Shown here piece by piece: positions 1 to 10,907 of a DNA stretch of 64,000 nt. Within the stretch, counting starts at the first letter, position 1. Every line of letters starts with the position of its first letter. This DNA is from Petrolisthes cinctipes (lineage: Eukaryota; Arthropoda; Malacostraca; Decapoda; Porcellanidae). A model generated the notes under the pieces. That model had not been told where the DNA came from, made no database searches, and worked only from the letters and a program-made list of their open reading frames with translations. A program made the position numbers and the translations under genes. The stretch is from the NCBI GenBank assembly GCA_033782935.1, contig JAWQEG010001420.1:977424-1041423 (forward strand), in the 5' to 3' direction.

Positions 1-2037
1 CAAAGCATACATCATCGCTGGCCTGACCACTGCCTTATGGATTTTGCCTTTCAACTTGACTGGCACTTTTCTATCACACGTGAAACCAGTTACCTTCCTC
101 CAGTTATTCCAGCCACTCTGGATTCTGTGGCTGATCTCCTTGTCAAGTCTAGCTGATGGTTCGATCATTGATCCTAAATACTTAAAACTTGTCACTCTCT
201 TCAGTTTGATTCCATCCATTTGTATGGATTCTTCTTGGTCTCCGTCCGTATCCGTTGTCATATACTCCGTTTTACTCCTACTGATCCTCAGACCTCGGCT
301 CTCCAACGCTTCTCTCCAATGTTCCAACTTCCTTTGTAGTGCTCTTTTGCTCTTGGCCAACAAGATGACATCATCGGCGTACAGAACACACCATGGTGGG
401 TTCTCTCTCACAGCTCCCATTAGCACATCAAACACTACATTGAAAAGAAAGGGACTTAGGGTTGAGCCCTGGTGGAGGCCGACCTGTACCACAAAGCTCT
501 CTGTCACACCCACTGTGCTCCTCACTCTGGTTGTTGCCTCTCTGTAGGTCTCTTGAGCAATCCTTACGTATTTTTCTGGCACGCCACGTTCTCTCAAGGA
601 TCTCCATACTTCATCTCTTGGTACTCTATCGTATGCCTTCTCTAAGTCAATGAAGACCATGTGTAAAACTTGCTGCTTTTCCCTGCACTTTTCCATCATT
701 TGTCTGAGTGTGAAAATACCATCCGTTGTACCAACTCCTTTCATAAAACCCAGTTGTTGCCTACCTATATGTACTTCTTCCCTCAGTCTTCTGTCCATTA
801 TTCTTTCTAGTAGCTTGAGTGTGTGTGACATGAGCTTTATTCCTCTATAATTCTCGCAGTTTTGGACATCTCCTTTCTCCTTGAAAATCGGTATGAGTGT
901 GCTTTGCCTCCATATCTCTGGCATCTTTTCCCCGTCCCAGATCTCTTTCATGAGGCGCCACAAGATGTGGACCCCTTCATCTCCGAGAGCTTTCCACACC
1001 TCCACTGGCAGCATGTCCTGACCAGGCGCCTTCCCACTCTTCATCTTCTTGAGACTTAGCTCCACTTCATCCTTGGAAATGTCTCTCACCATACCGTGGT
1101 TTGGATCTCCACTGCCATGTATAAGTCTTTCATTTTCTTTGTTTAATAGATGTTCAAAATATTGTTTCCATCTCTCGACAATATCACTTTCCTTCCTTAT
1201 CACCTTTCCGTTTTCATCCTTCATCTGGCGTATGTGTGTTATATCTCGAGTACTTTTGTTCCGTTGTTTTGCTAGTCGGAAAATTTTGCCTTGTCCTTCT
1301 TTTGTCTCTAACTCATTATATAGTTGGTCATATGCTTCAGCCTTTGCTATTGCAACTGCCTTCTTTGCCTCCTTGTTACATTGTTTATATGCCACTCTGT
1401 CCGCTTCTTCCCTTGTCTGTTTGTGTTTCTTTTTTGCTTCCTTCTTCAGCTGGGTCTTCTGCTGCACTTCTTCGTTGAACCACCAGGTTTCCTTGTTTTC
1501 TATGATCTTGCCAGTACTTCCTCCTAGGACTTCCCTTGCCACTCTCAGAATGACCCCACTGCTACGATTCCACCAGTCTTCAACATCAATTATCTGGGGC
1601 TCAAGCTCATTCAACACTCTCTCTTTGAATTCCATTTTCTTTTCAGGATATTTCAACTTAAACCACTTGATCCTTTTCAGTCCTTGCCTTTTTTCTATCT
1701 GCTTTTGTGTGACCATAATAGCTAGATCTAGTGTAACTAGGCGATGTTGTGCTGTTACATGGTCGCCAGGAATGACTTTGCAGTCCTGTATTTCAACTCG
1801 ATCACATCTACGATATAGCATGAAGTCTATTTGGCTTGCTCGGTTGCCACTTTTGTAGGTAATCAAATGTTCTGGCCTTTTATTGAAAATGGTGTTACAA
1901 ACCACGAGGTCATTTAAGATGGCAAAGTCGATGACCCTTTCTCCCTCTACATTGCCCTCTCCAAAGTAGTTTCCGCCATGTATTCTACTGATGACATTGG
2001 TTCCACCACCAATGTGCCCATTCAGGTCTCCATTGAC
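1..2037 (-). CDS. RTE-like LINE ORF: endonuclease C-terminus plus reverse transcriptase (partial at both ends)
   Basis: Reading the minus strand from 2037 to 1 gives 679 codons with no stop, so the frame leaves the window at the left. Numbering from the first codon, residues 3-10 (GDLNGHIG), 69-73 (SQIDF) and 91-94 (GDHV) match the C-terminal half of an apurinic-type endonuclease. A charged linker follows. Then come reverse-transcriptase motifs: SGKAPG 334-339, NYRG 396-399, LGFMKG 429-434, FIDLEKAYD 462-470, the catalytic YADD 553-556, SKTEYM 588-593 and YLGS 620-623. The wording is that of RTE-clade LINEs, often mis-annotated as craniofacial development protein 2-like. A TAG at 2038-2040 directly precedes the frame and no start codon is present, so the copy is 5'-truncated where it meets the satellite. 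The uninterrupted frame suggests a young copy. Family call is confident; clade is from memory. Confidence 0.9.
1..2037 (-). mobile_element. 5'-truncated RTE-like non-LTR retrotransposon
   Basis: The element body coincides with the open frame above. 5' truncation is typical of LINE copies because reverse transcription starts at the 3' end. The 3' end, tail and any target-site duplication lie left of the window. The truncation point abuts the 62-bp satellite, with a few bases (TTGAC-like) shared between element and repeat unit. Confidence 0.8.
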
Positions 2038-5000
2038 CTATAAATATTAACCATCATTTATGGAGTGGTGGGTGTGTGGGTGTCATTACAGTGCTTGGAC
2101 TATAAATATCAACAGTCATTCATAGGGTGGTGGGTGTTTGAGTGTCATTACAGAGCTTGGACTGTAAATATCAACAGTCATTTATGGGGTGGTGGGTGTG
2201 TGGCTGTCATTACAATGCTTGGACTGTAAATATCAACAGTCAATCATGGGGTGGTGGGTGTGTGGGTGTCATTACAGTGCTTTGACTGTAAATATCAACA
2301 GTCATTCATGGGATGGTGGGTGTGTGGGTGTATTACAGTGTTTTGATTGTGAATATCAACAGTCATTAATAAGGTGGTGGGTGTCATTAGAGTGCTTGGA
2401 CTGTAAATATCAACAGTCATTCATGGGGTGGTGGGTGTGGGGGTGTCATTACAGTGCTTTGACTGTAAATATCAACAGTCATTCATGGGGTGATGGGGGT
2501 TCGGGGTGTCATTACAGTGCTTGGACTGTATATATCAACAATCATTCCTGGGGTGGTGGGAGTGTGGGTGTCATTATAGTGTTTGGACTGTAAATATCAA
2601 CAGTCATTCATGGGGAGGTGGGTGTGTGGGTGTCATTAGTGCTTGGACTGTAAATATCAACAGTCATTCATGGGGTGGTGGGTGGCATTACAGTGCTTAG
2701 ACTCTAATATCAACAGTCATTCATGGGGTGATAGGTGTGTGGGTGTCATTACAGTGCTTAGACTGTAAATATAAACAGTTATTCATGGGGATGTGGGTGT
2801 TTGGGTGTCTATGCAGTGCTTGGACTGTAAATATCAACAGTCAATCATGGGGTGGTGGGTGTGTGGGTGTCATTAGAGTGCTTGGACTGTAAATAATAAC
2901 AGTCATTCATGGGGTGGTGGGTTTGTGGGTGTCATTACAGTTTTTGACAGTAAATATCAACAGTCATTTATAGGGTGTTGGGTGTCATTACAGTGCTTGG
3001 ACTGTAAATATCAACAGTTATTTAAGTTATGGTGGGTGTGTGGGTGTCATGACACTGCTTGGACAGTAAATATCAACAGTCATTCATGGGGTGGTTGGTT
3101 TGTGGGTGTCATTACAGTGTTTTGACTGTAAATATCAACAGTCATTGATATGGTGTTATGTGTCATTACAGTGCTTGGAATGTAAATATCAACAGTTATT
3201 CAAGGGGTTGTAGGTGTGTGGGTGTCATGACAGTGCTTGGACAGAAAAATATCAACAGTCATTCATGGGGTGGTGAGTGTGTGGGTGTTATTACAGTTCT
3301 TGGACTGTATATATCAACCATCATTCATTGGTTGGTGGGTGTGTTGGTGTTATTACAGTGCTCAGACTGTAAATATTATCAGTCATTCATGGAATGTTGG
3401 GTGTCATTATAGTGCTTGGACTGTAAATATCAACAGTCATTTATTGGGTGGTGGGTGTGTGGGTGTCATTAGTGCTTGGACTGTAAATATCAACAGTCAT
3501 TCATAGGGTGGTTGGTGTTATTACAGTGCTTGGACTGTAAATATCAACAGTCAATCATGGAATGTTGGGTGTCATTATAGTGCTTGGACTGTAAATATCA
3601 ACAGTCATTTATTGGGTGGTGGGTGTGTGGGTGTCATTACAGTGCTTGGACTGTAAATATCAACAGTCAATCATGGAATGTTGGGTGTCATTAGAGTGCT
3701 TGGACTGTAAATATCAACAGTCATTCATGGAATGGTGGTAGTGTGGGTGTCATTACAGTGTTTTAACTATAAATATCAACATTCATTTATTGGGTGGTGG
3801 GTGTCATTAGAGTGCTTGGACTGTAAATATCAACAGTCATTCAAGGGGTGGTGCGTGTGTGGGTGTCATGGCAGTGCTTGGACTGTAAATATCAACAGTC
3901 ATTCATGGGGTGGTGGGTGTGTGGGTGTCATTACAGTTCCTCGACTGTATATATAAACCATCATTTATTAGGTGGTGGGTGTGTGGGTGTCATTACAGTG
4001 CTCAAACTGTAAATATTAATAGTCATTCATGGGGTGGTGGGTCTGTGGGTGTCATTACATTGTTTGGCCTATATATATTAACCGTCATTTATGGGGTTGT
4101 GGGTGTGTGGGTTTCATTACAGTGCTTGGACTGTAAATATCAAGTCATTTATAGGGTGGTGGGTATGTGATTGTCATTACAGAGCTTGGACTGTAAATAT
4201 CAACAGTTATTCATGGGGTGGTGGGTGTGTAGGGGTCATTACAGTGCTTGGACTGCAAATATCAAAAGTCATTCTTAAGGTGGTCGGTGTGTGGGTGTCA
4301 TTACAGTGCTTAGACTGTAAATATCAACAGTCATTTATGAAGTGGTGGGTGTTTGGCTGTCATTACAGTGCTTGGACTGTAAATATCAACAGTCAATCAT
4401 GGGGTGGTGGGTGTGGGGGGTCATTACAGTTCTTGGACTGTATATAACAACACTCATTCATTAGGTGGTAGGTTTGTGGGTGTCATTACATTGCTCAGAC
4501 TGTAAATATTAACAGTCATTTAAGGGGTTGTGGGTGTGTGGGTGTCATTACTGTTCTTGGACTGAAAAAATCAACAGTCATTCATTGTGTGGTGGGTGTG
4601 TGAGTGTCATTACAGAGCTTGGACTGTAAATATCAACAGTCATTCATGGGGTCGTGTGTGTGTAGGTGTCATTACAGTGCTTAGACTTTAAGTATCAACA
4701 GTCATTTATGGGGTGGTGGGTATGTGGGTGTCATTAGAGTGCTTGGACTGTAAATATCAACAGTCATTCATGGAGTGGTGGGTGTGTTGGTGTTATTACA
4801 GTGCTTGTACTGTAAATATCAACCATAATGCATGGGATGGTAGGTGGGGGGCGACATTACAGTGATTTGACTGTAAATATCAACAGTCATTCATGGGGTG
4901 GTGGGGGTGAGGGTGTCATTACAGTGCTTGGACGGTAAATATCAGTAACAACTCATGGGGTTATTTGTATGTGGGTGTCATTATAGTGCTTGAACTGTAA

Positions 5001-8000
5001 ATATCAACAGTCATTCATGGGGTGGTGGGTGTGTGGGTGTCATTACAGTGCTTGGACTGTAAATATCAAGTCATTCATGGGGTGGTGGGTGTGTGTGTGT
5101 CTTTAGTGCTTGAACTGTAAATATCTACAGTGATTCATGGGGTGGTTGGTGGCATTATAGTGCTTGGACTGTACATATCAACAGTCATTCATGGGGTGAT
5201 GGGTCTGTGGGTGTCATTACAGTGCTTGGACTGTAAATATCAACAGTCATTTTTGGGGTGTTAGGTGTTTGGGGGTCATTACAGTGCTTGGACTGTAAAT
5301 ATCAACAGTCAATCGTGAGGTGATGGGTGTGTGGGTGTCATTGCAGTGCTTGGACAGTAAATATCAACAGTCATTCATGGGGTTGTGGGTGTCATTACAG
5401 TGTTTTGACTGTAAATATCAACAGTCATTTATTGGGTGGTGGGTGTCATTAGAGTGCTTGGACTGTAAATATCAACAGTCATTCATGGGGTGGTGGGTCT
5501 GTGGGTGTCATGACAGTGCTTGGACTGTAAATATCAACAGTCATTCATGGGGTTATGAGTGTGTGGGTGTCATTGCAGTTCTTGGACTGTAAATATTAAC
5601 CATCATTCATTGGGTTGTGGGTGTGTGGGTGTCATTACAGTGCTCAGACTGTAAATATTAACAGTCATTCATGTGTGGAAGGGTGTGTGGATGTCATTAC
5701 AGTGCTTGGACTGAAAATATCAACAGTCATTCATGGGGTGGTGTGTGTGAGGGTGTCATTACAGTGCTTGGACTATAAATATCAACCGTCATTTATGGGG
5801 TGGTGTTGTGTGTGGGTTTCATTACAGTGCTTGGACTGTAAATATCAACAGTCATTCATAGGGTGGTGGGTGTGTGAGTGTCATTACAGAGCTTGAAATG
5901 TAAATATCAACAGTCATTCATGGGGTGGTGGGTGTGTTGTTATCATTACAGTGTTGGGACTGTAAACATCATAAGTCATTCTTGGGGTGGTGAGTGCGTA
6001 GGTGTCATTACAGTGCTTAGACTGTAAATATCAACAGTCATATATTGGGTGGTGGGCGTGTGGCTGTCATTACAGTGCTTGGACTGTAAATATCAACAGT
6101 CAATCATGGGGCGGTGGGCCTATGGGTGTTATTACAGAGCTTGGACTGTAAATATCAACAGTCATTAATGGGGTGGTGGGTGTGTGGGTGTCATTACAGT
6201 AATTGAACTGTAAAAATCAACAGTCATTCTTGGTGTGGTGGGTGTGTGGGTGTCATTACAGTGCTTAGACTGTAAATACCTACAGTCATTCATGAGGTGG
6301 TGGGTGTTTGGCTTTTATTACAGTGCTTGGACTATAAATATCAACAGTCATTAATGGGGTGGTGGCTGTGTGAGTGTCATTACAGTGCTTAGACTGTAAA
6401 TATCAACAGTCATTTATAGGGTGGTGGGTGTCATTAGAGTGCTTGGACTGTAAATATCAACAGTCATCGTTTCGGTGGTTGGTGTGTGGGGGTCATTACA
6501 GTGTTTGGACTGTAAATATCAACCATAATTCATGGGTTGGTGGGTGTGGGGGTGTCATTCCAGTGCTTGGATTGTAAATATCAACAGTCATTAATAGGAT
6601 GGTGGGTGTCATTAGAGTGCTTGAACTGGAAATATCAACAGTCATTCATAGGTTGTGAGGGTGTCATTAGAGTGCTTGGAATGTAAATATCAACAGTCAT
6701 TCATGGGGTGGTGGGTGTGAGGGTGTCATTACAGTGCTTGGACTATAAATATCAACCGTCATTTATGGGGTGGTGTTGTGTGTGGGTTTCATTACAGTGC
6801 TTGGACTGTAAATATCAACAGTCATTCATAGGGTGGTAGGTGTGTGAGTGTCATTACAGAGCTTGGAATGTAAATATCAACAGCCATTCATGGGGTGGTG
6901 GGTGTGTTGTTATCATTACAGTGCTTGGACTGTAAATATCAACAGTCAATCATAGGGTAGTAGGCGTATGGGTGTCATTACAGAGTTTGGACTGTAAATA
7001 TCAACAGTCATTCTTGGGGTGGTGGGTGTGTGGGTGTCATTACAGTTCTTAGGCTGTAAATACCAACAGTCATTCATGAGGTGGTGGGTTTTTGGCTGTC
7101 ATTACAGTGCTTGGACTGTAAATATCAACAGTCATTCATGGGGTGGTGGCTGTGTGAGTGTCATTACAGTGCTTGAACTGTAAATATCAACATTCATTCA
7201 TGGGGTGGTGGGTTTGTGGGTGTCATTACAGTGGTTGGATTGTAAATATAAACAGTCATTAATAGGGTGGTGGGTGTCATTAGAGTGCTTGAACTGGAAA
7301 TATCAACAGACATTCATGGGTTGTGAGGGTGTCATTAGAGTGCTTGGACTGTAAATATCAACAGTCATTCATGGGGTAGTGGGTGTGTGGGTGTCATGAC
7401 AGTGCTTGGACTGTAAATATCAACAGTCATTCATGGGGTGGTGAGTGTGTGGGTGTCATTGCAGTGCTTGGACTATAAATATCAACAGTCATTCATGGGG
7501 TGGTGGGTGTGTGGGTGTCATTACAGTATTTTGATTGTAAATATCAACAGTCGTTCATAGGGTGGTGGGTGTCATTAGAGTGCTTGGACTGTAAATATCA
7601 ACAGTCATTGATGGGTTGGTGGGTGTCATTACTGTGCTTGGACTGTAAATATCAACCATAATTCATGGGGTAGTGGGTGTCGGTGTGTCATTACATTGCT
7701 TTGACTGTAAATTTAAACAGTCATTCATGGGGTCGTGCATGTGAGGGTGACATTACAGTGCTTGGACTGTAAATATCAACAGTCATTCATGGGTTGGTGG
7801 GTGTGTGGGTGTCATTATAGTGTTTGGACTGTAAATATCACCAGTCATTCATGGGGTGGTGGGTGTGTGGGTGTCATTACAATGCTTGGACTGTAAAAAT
7901 CATGTCATTTATGGGGTGGTCGGTTTGTGTGTGTCATTAGTGCTTGGACTGTAAATATCAACAGTCATTCATGGGGTGGTGGGTGGCATTACAGTGCTTG

Positions 8001-8524
8001 GACTGTATATATTAACAGTCATTCATGGGTTGTGTGGGTGTCTTTACAGAGCTTGGACTGTAAATATCAACAGTCATTCATGAGGTGGTGGGTGTGTGGG
8101 TATCATTACAGTACTTGGACTGTAAATATCAACAGTCATTCATTGGGTGGTGGGTGTTTGGATGTCATTCCAGTGCTTGGACTGTAAATATCAACCATCA
8201 TTCATGAGGTGGTGGGTGTGTCGGTGTCATTACAGTGCTTGGACTGTAAATATCAACAGTCATTCATGGGGTGGTGGGTGTGTGGGTGTCATTACAGTTC
8301 TTGGACTGTAAATATCAACAGTCATTCATAGGGTGGTGGGTGTGTGGGTTTCATTACAGTGCTTGGGCTGTAAATATCAATAGTCATTCATGGGATTCTG
8401 GGTGTGTGAGTGTCATTACAGTGCTTGGACTGTAAATATCAACAGTCATTCATGAAGTGGTGGGTGTGTGGGTGTCATTACAGTGCTTGGACTGTAATTG
8501 TCAACAGTCATTAATGGGGTGGTG
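2038..8524. repeat. 62-bp satellite/minisatellite array, about 105-110 units
   Basis: The whole interval is a tandem array. Successive GTCAT starts at 2206 and 2268 give a 62-bp period. A common short form (54 bp) lacks eight bases (GTGTGGGT) just before the GTCATTA start. Each unit has an AT-rich half with the arms GACTGT and ACAGTC around an eight-base AAATATCA spacer, and a G/T-rich half (GGGGTGGTGGGTGTGTGGGT). Units differ by scattered substitutions, so the array is fairly old. Blocks of units have also been copied together (offset 970 bp, positions 5761 and 6731). Many frames stay open by chance since 62 is not a multiple of three; I see no reason to call them genes. Confidence 0.97.
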
Positions 8525-9960
8525 CAAATAAGTCCATCTAAACATTTTGGTTTTGATAAAATATTTTCAAAATTAATTGAAGACTTGAAGGAACTTGAGA
8601 ACAACGGCATTCAAATTAATAATGATAATTTGAAGGGGACACTATATTGCATTACTTGGGATAACTTGGGGGGTCTCATGGCATTGGTGCTTTTACAGAA
8701 AATTTTTGTAGATATTGTAACATAACCCTAAAAGAATTTCCTACTGACCCTGTGCATGTTGGTGTAATGAGAACAGTGGAAGACTATACATTAGTAATAC
8801 AACAACTTAAAAACGAGAACACTGTCAAAATTTTAAATAATGTCATAGGTATTAAATTTAATTATCCATTCAATGCACTGAAATATTATCATGTCTGCAA
8901 AGCAGGTTTTCCACCATGCCTGGGTCATGACATTTTTTAGGGTGTTGGTGATTATAATGCTGCTCTGATATTGTAGAATTTAGTAAATGAAAAGAGATGG
9001 CTAACTTATGCAGAACTTAATCAGTGTATAATTATGTTTCTTTATCGTGGTACAGATGCTGCCTCAATGCCATGTCAAGTAAATACTTCAGGTACTAAAT
9101 TAGGTGGTCAGGCTACACAAAACTGGTGTTTAATCAGGCTGTTGCCTGTTATATTATATGGCAAAATAGTTGATGCCAATGATCCTGTTTGGCAGTTGTT
9201 CCTGTTATTACGTAACATTACTGAAATTATCTGTGCCCCAAAGTTTGACGACTCTGACCTTGCATATCTAGCAATACTTAATAATGAATATTTAGAAGAC
9301 AGACAAAGAATTTTTTCAAATGACAAACTGAGGCCAAAGCATCATTTTCTAAAACATTATCCAAACCTAATTTTGCTGTTTGGCCCATTAATTCGTTTGT
9401 GGACATTACGCTTTGAAAGCAAGCACTGCTAATTCAAAGGATGCATTAAAAGTGCCCATTCCTTCAAGAATGTGTATCAGACCATGAGTGAAAAACATCA
9501 GTTATTACAAGCATACAAACAGGCCAGTTCATATTTTCCCACTGATATAGAGGTTGTAAAAAACATTTTGTTAATCTCAGATACATAAAGTTCAGATATT
9601 AAAAAAGCCTTAATGATGTGTCAGATTACTGAAGGTGCAGAAGTTAGCTTGGAAGTGACAATAATGGGGACTCCATACAAGAAGGGACACTATGTGGTGT
9701 TAAGTAAATGTGAACAGGGTATAATGTTAGGTGAGATTCAGTTCATAATATTGAACTCCTGTACACAAGCATACTTTTTAGTAAAAAAATTCACAGAACA
9801 AATTTCCAAGGAGTTGCAATTATCTACAGTATTGAACATCTTCCTATGCTCTTCCTTTAAATGTACAGAATTTTCTAAACTCCTAGATTATTACCCACTG
9901 GTTGACTACAAAAGAGGAAAATAATTGTTGATCCCACTCAAACACAATATATCTGCATAA
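8525..9960 (+). pseudogene. Decayed gene of an uncharacterised multicopy (probably transposon-derived) family
   Basis: Conceptual translation shows a continuous family-like protein: KLIEDLKELENNGI, then WDNLGG, then SHGIGAFTENFCRYCN, FPPCLGHDIF, QNWCLIRLLP, RPKHHFLKHYP, FGPLIRLWTLRFESKH, GTPYKKGH and finally LIPLKHNIS. I recall this order, above all the PKHHF-HYP / GPL / W-RFE-KH block, from multicopy uncharacterised proteins of invertebrates; I know no assigned function. The gene is broken. A frameshift near 8668 separates DNLGG from SHGIG, and in-frame stops lie at 8938, 8974, 9430, 9586 and 9922. The N-terminal part is missing: the satellite runs directly into the frame at 8524/8525. The FCRYC cysteines hint at a metal-binding site. 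It is not expected to make a full protein. Confidence 0.75.
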
Positions 9961-10112
9961 GACTTCCAAGAAAATTGAAAAGGTAATTTAAAGATTATAA
10001 TTCTATATTCATGTAGACCATTAGATTTCCTGTACAGTACTGTATACCAGTACTACAGTACATTATATTCATCTCCTTTCCCTGGGGCATGATTTCAAGA
10101 AAATGACAAAAG
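9961..10112. other. Unassigned AT-rich spacer
   Basis: No gene recognised. It holds a palindromic GTACAGTACTGTA-type motif near 10032-10046 whose relative recurs near 17059-17075. A short open stretch near 9925-9993 ends at a GT that could be a donor, but I cannot tie it to either neighbouring gene. Confidence 0.4.
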
Positions 10113-10275
10113 GTTGAACTGAAATGGAAGTTAAATGTTAAAGTTCCATACAAAAGATTAAAACATTCTGAACTGGAATTGGTTGTAGCTAAGGACCATG
10201 ATGGTTATGAAGCTGATGACAGTGATAGTGATACTTGTAGTACAAGTAGTAGAGAGACAGTGATTTACATGACAG
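10113..10275 (+). pseudogene. Exon A (tentative) of the SAM-domain gene: acidic Asp/Ser stretch
   Basis: The frame opens after a TGA at 10104-10106. It runs through VPYKRLKHSELELVVAKD into the acidic stretch EADDSDSDTCSTSSRE and ends at ATGACAG/GTAAAG, a good splice donor with GT at 10276-10277. The exon ends one base into a codon (phase 1), which matches the two leading bases of exon B. The 5' boundary is a guess from an AG at 10111-10112. No domain recognised. Further 5' exons are not seen; an unrelated decayed gene lies immediately upstream, so the first exon may be lost. Confidence 0.45.
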
Positions 10276-10606
10276 GTAAAGTACAGTACTGTACCATATG
10301 CACTGTAATTATGAAAACTGCTTATATGAGTAATGTACAGCATACTAAAGTAACTCCACTTCTCTACCTTTAATTGTGTTCTACATTGAATTTTTTACAC
10401 AAAAATCATAAGTAAAATGAAAATGGTTAAATGACTTCTGTAAACTGGGGTTCGACTTCCCTGAGCTCAGCTAGCTAAGTTAAACTGTTCTAATGAGATA
10501 TGGTAGGCCTATGTGCAGTTATGGTAACTTACTTCCTTGTTTTGGATCATTATGGGTTTAATCTAGCAGTAGCTGTTTCATTTTCTAATTATTTTCTAAT
10601 TATCAG
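10276..10606 (+). other. Intron A-B (pre-insertion form)
   Basis: A GTAAAG donor lies at the left and TTTTCTAATTATCAG, a pyrimidine-containing tract ending in AG, at 10592-10606. Without the LINE it would be a 331-bp intron. The LINE begins eight bases into the following exon, inside the duplicated target site. Nothing else is recognised in the intron. Confidence 0.45.
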
Positions 10607-10614
10607 AGACTGGA
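10602..10614. repeat. Target-site duplication, left copy (13 bp)
   Basis: ATCAGAGACTGGA here is identical to 16706-16718. The two copies sit exactly against the 3' tail and 5' end of the 6.1-kb LINE, as expected for target-primed reverse transcription. Confidence 0.92.
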
Positions 10615-10907
10615 TTGATTGATTTATTTATTGATGCTATTAGGCATCTGGCGGCGCAACAGCAATGGTCATATACCGCCCAACATAAAATGGTCATCTA
10701 CATCATTAATAAAATATGTAAAAAGATTAAATAATTTTCACTACCTCGAAAGGGAGAAGCAGCATGAATAAAACCCACATCTTCCAAAAAATCATATATT
10801 AATGAAATAACCTACTTAAGTTAGATATATAAAAGAATTGAAATATTAACGAAAGAAACATTAAACTTTAACTACCTAAAAATAAATAGCCATAAATACA
10901 ATAAAAT
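10615..10907 (-). other. LINE 3' UTR and simple-repeat tail
   Basis: AT-rich sequence follows the ORF2 stop at 10908-10910. It ends in a short AATAAATAAATCAATC tail instead of a long poly(A), the kind of microsatellite-like 3' end used by several I/Jockey-group elements. Just before the tail is a conserved-looking GC-rich motif (GGCGCAACAGCAATGG on the plus strand, 10651-10666). Confidence 0.7.

Noticed and set aside
44..1858. Plus-strand frames up to 269 codons in the first 2 kb
   Set aside because: They are antisense shadows of the intact minus-strand RTE frame, which shows all RT motifs.
2189..8187. Plus-strand open frames of 60-134 codons with VCGCHYSA / TVNINSHSWGG peptides
   Set aside because: They are translations of the 62-bp satellite in rotating frames; no start context, conservation or domain supports coding.
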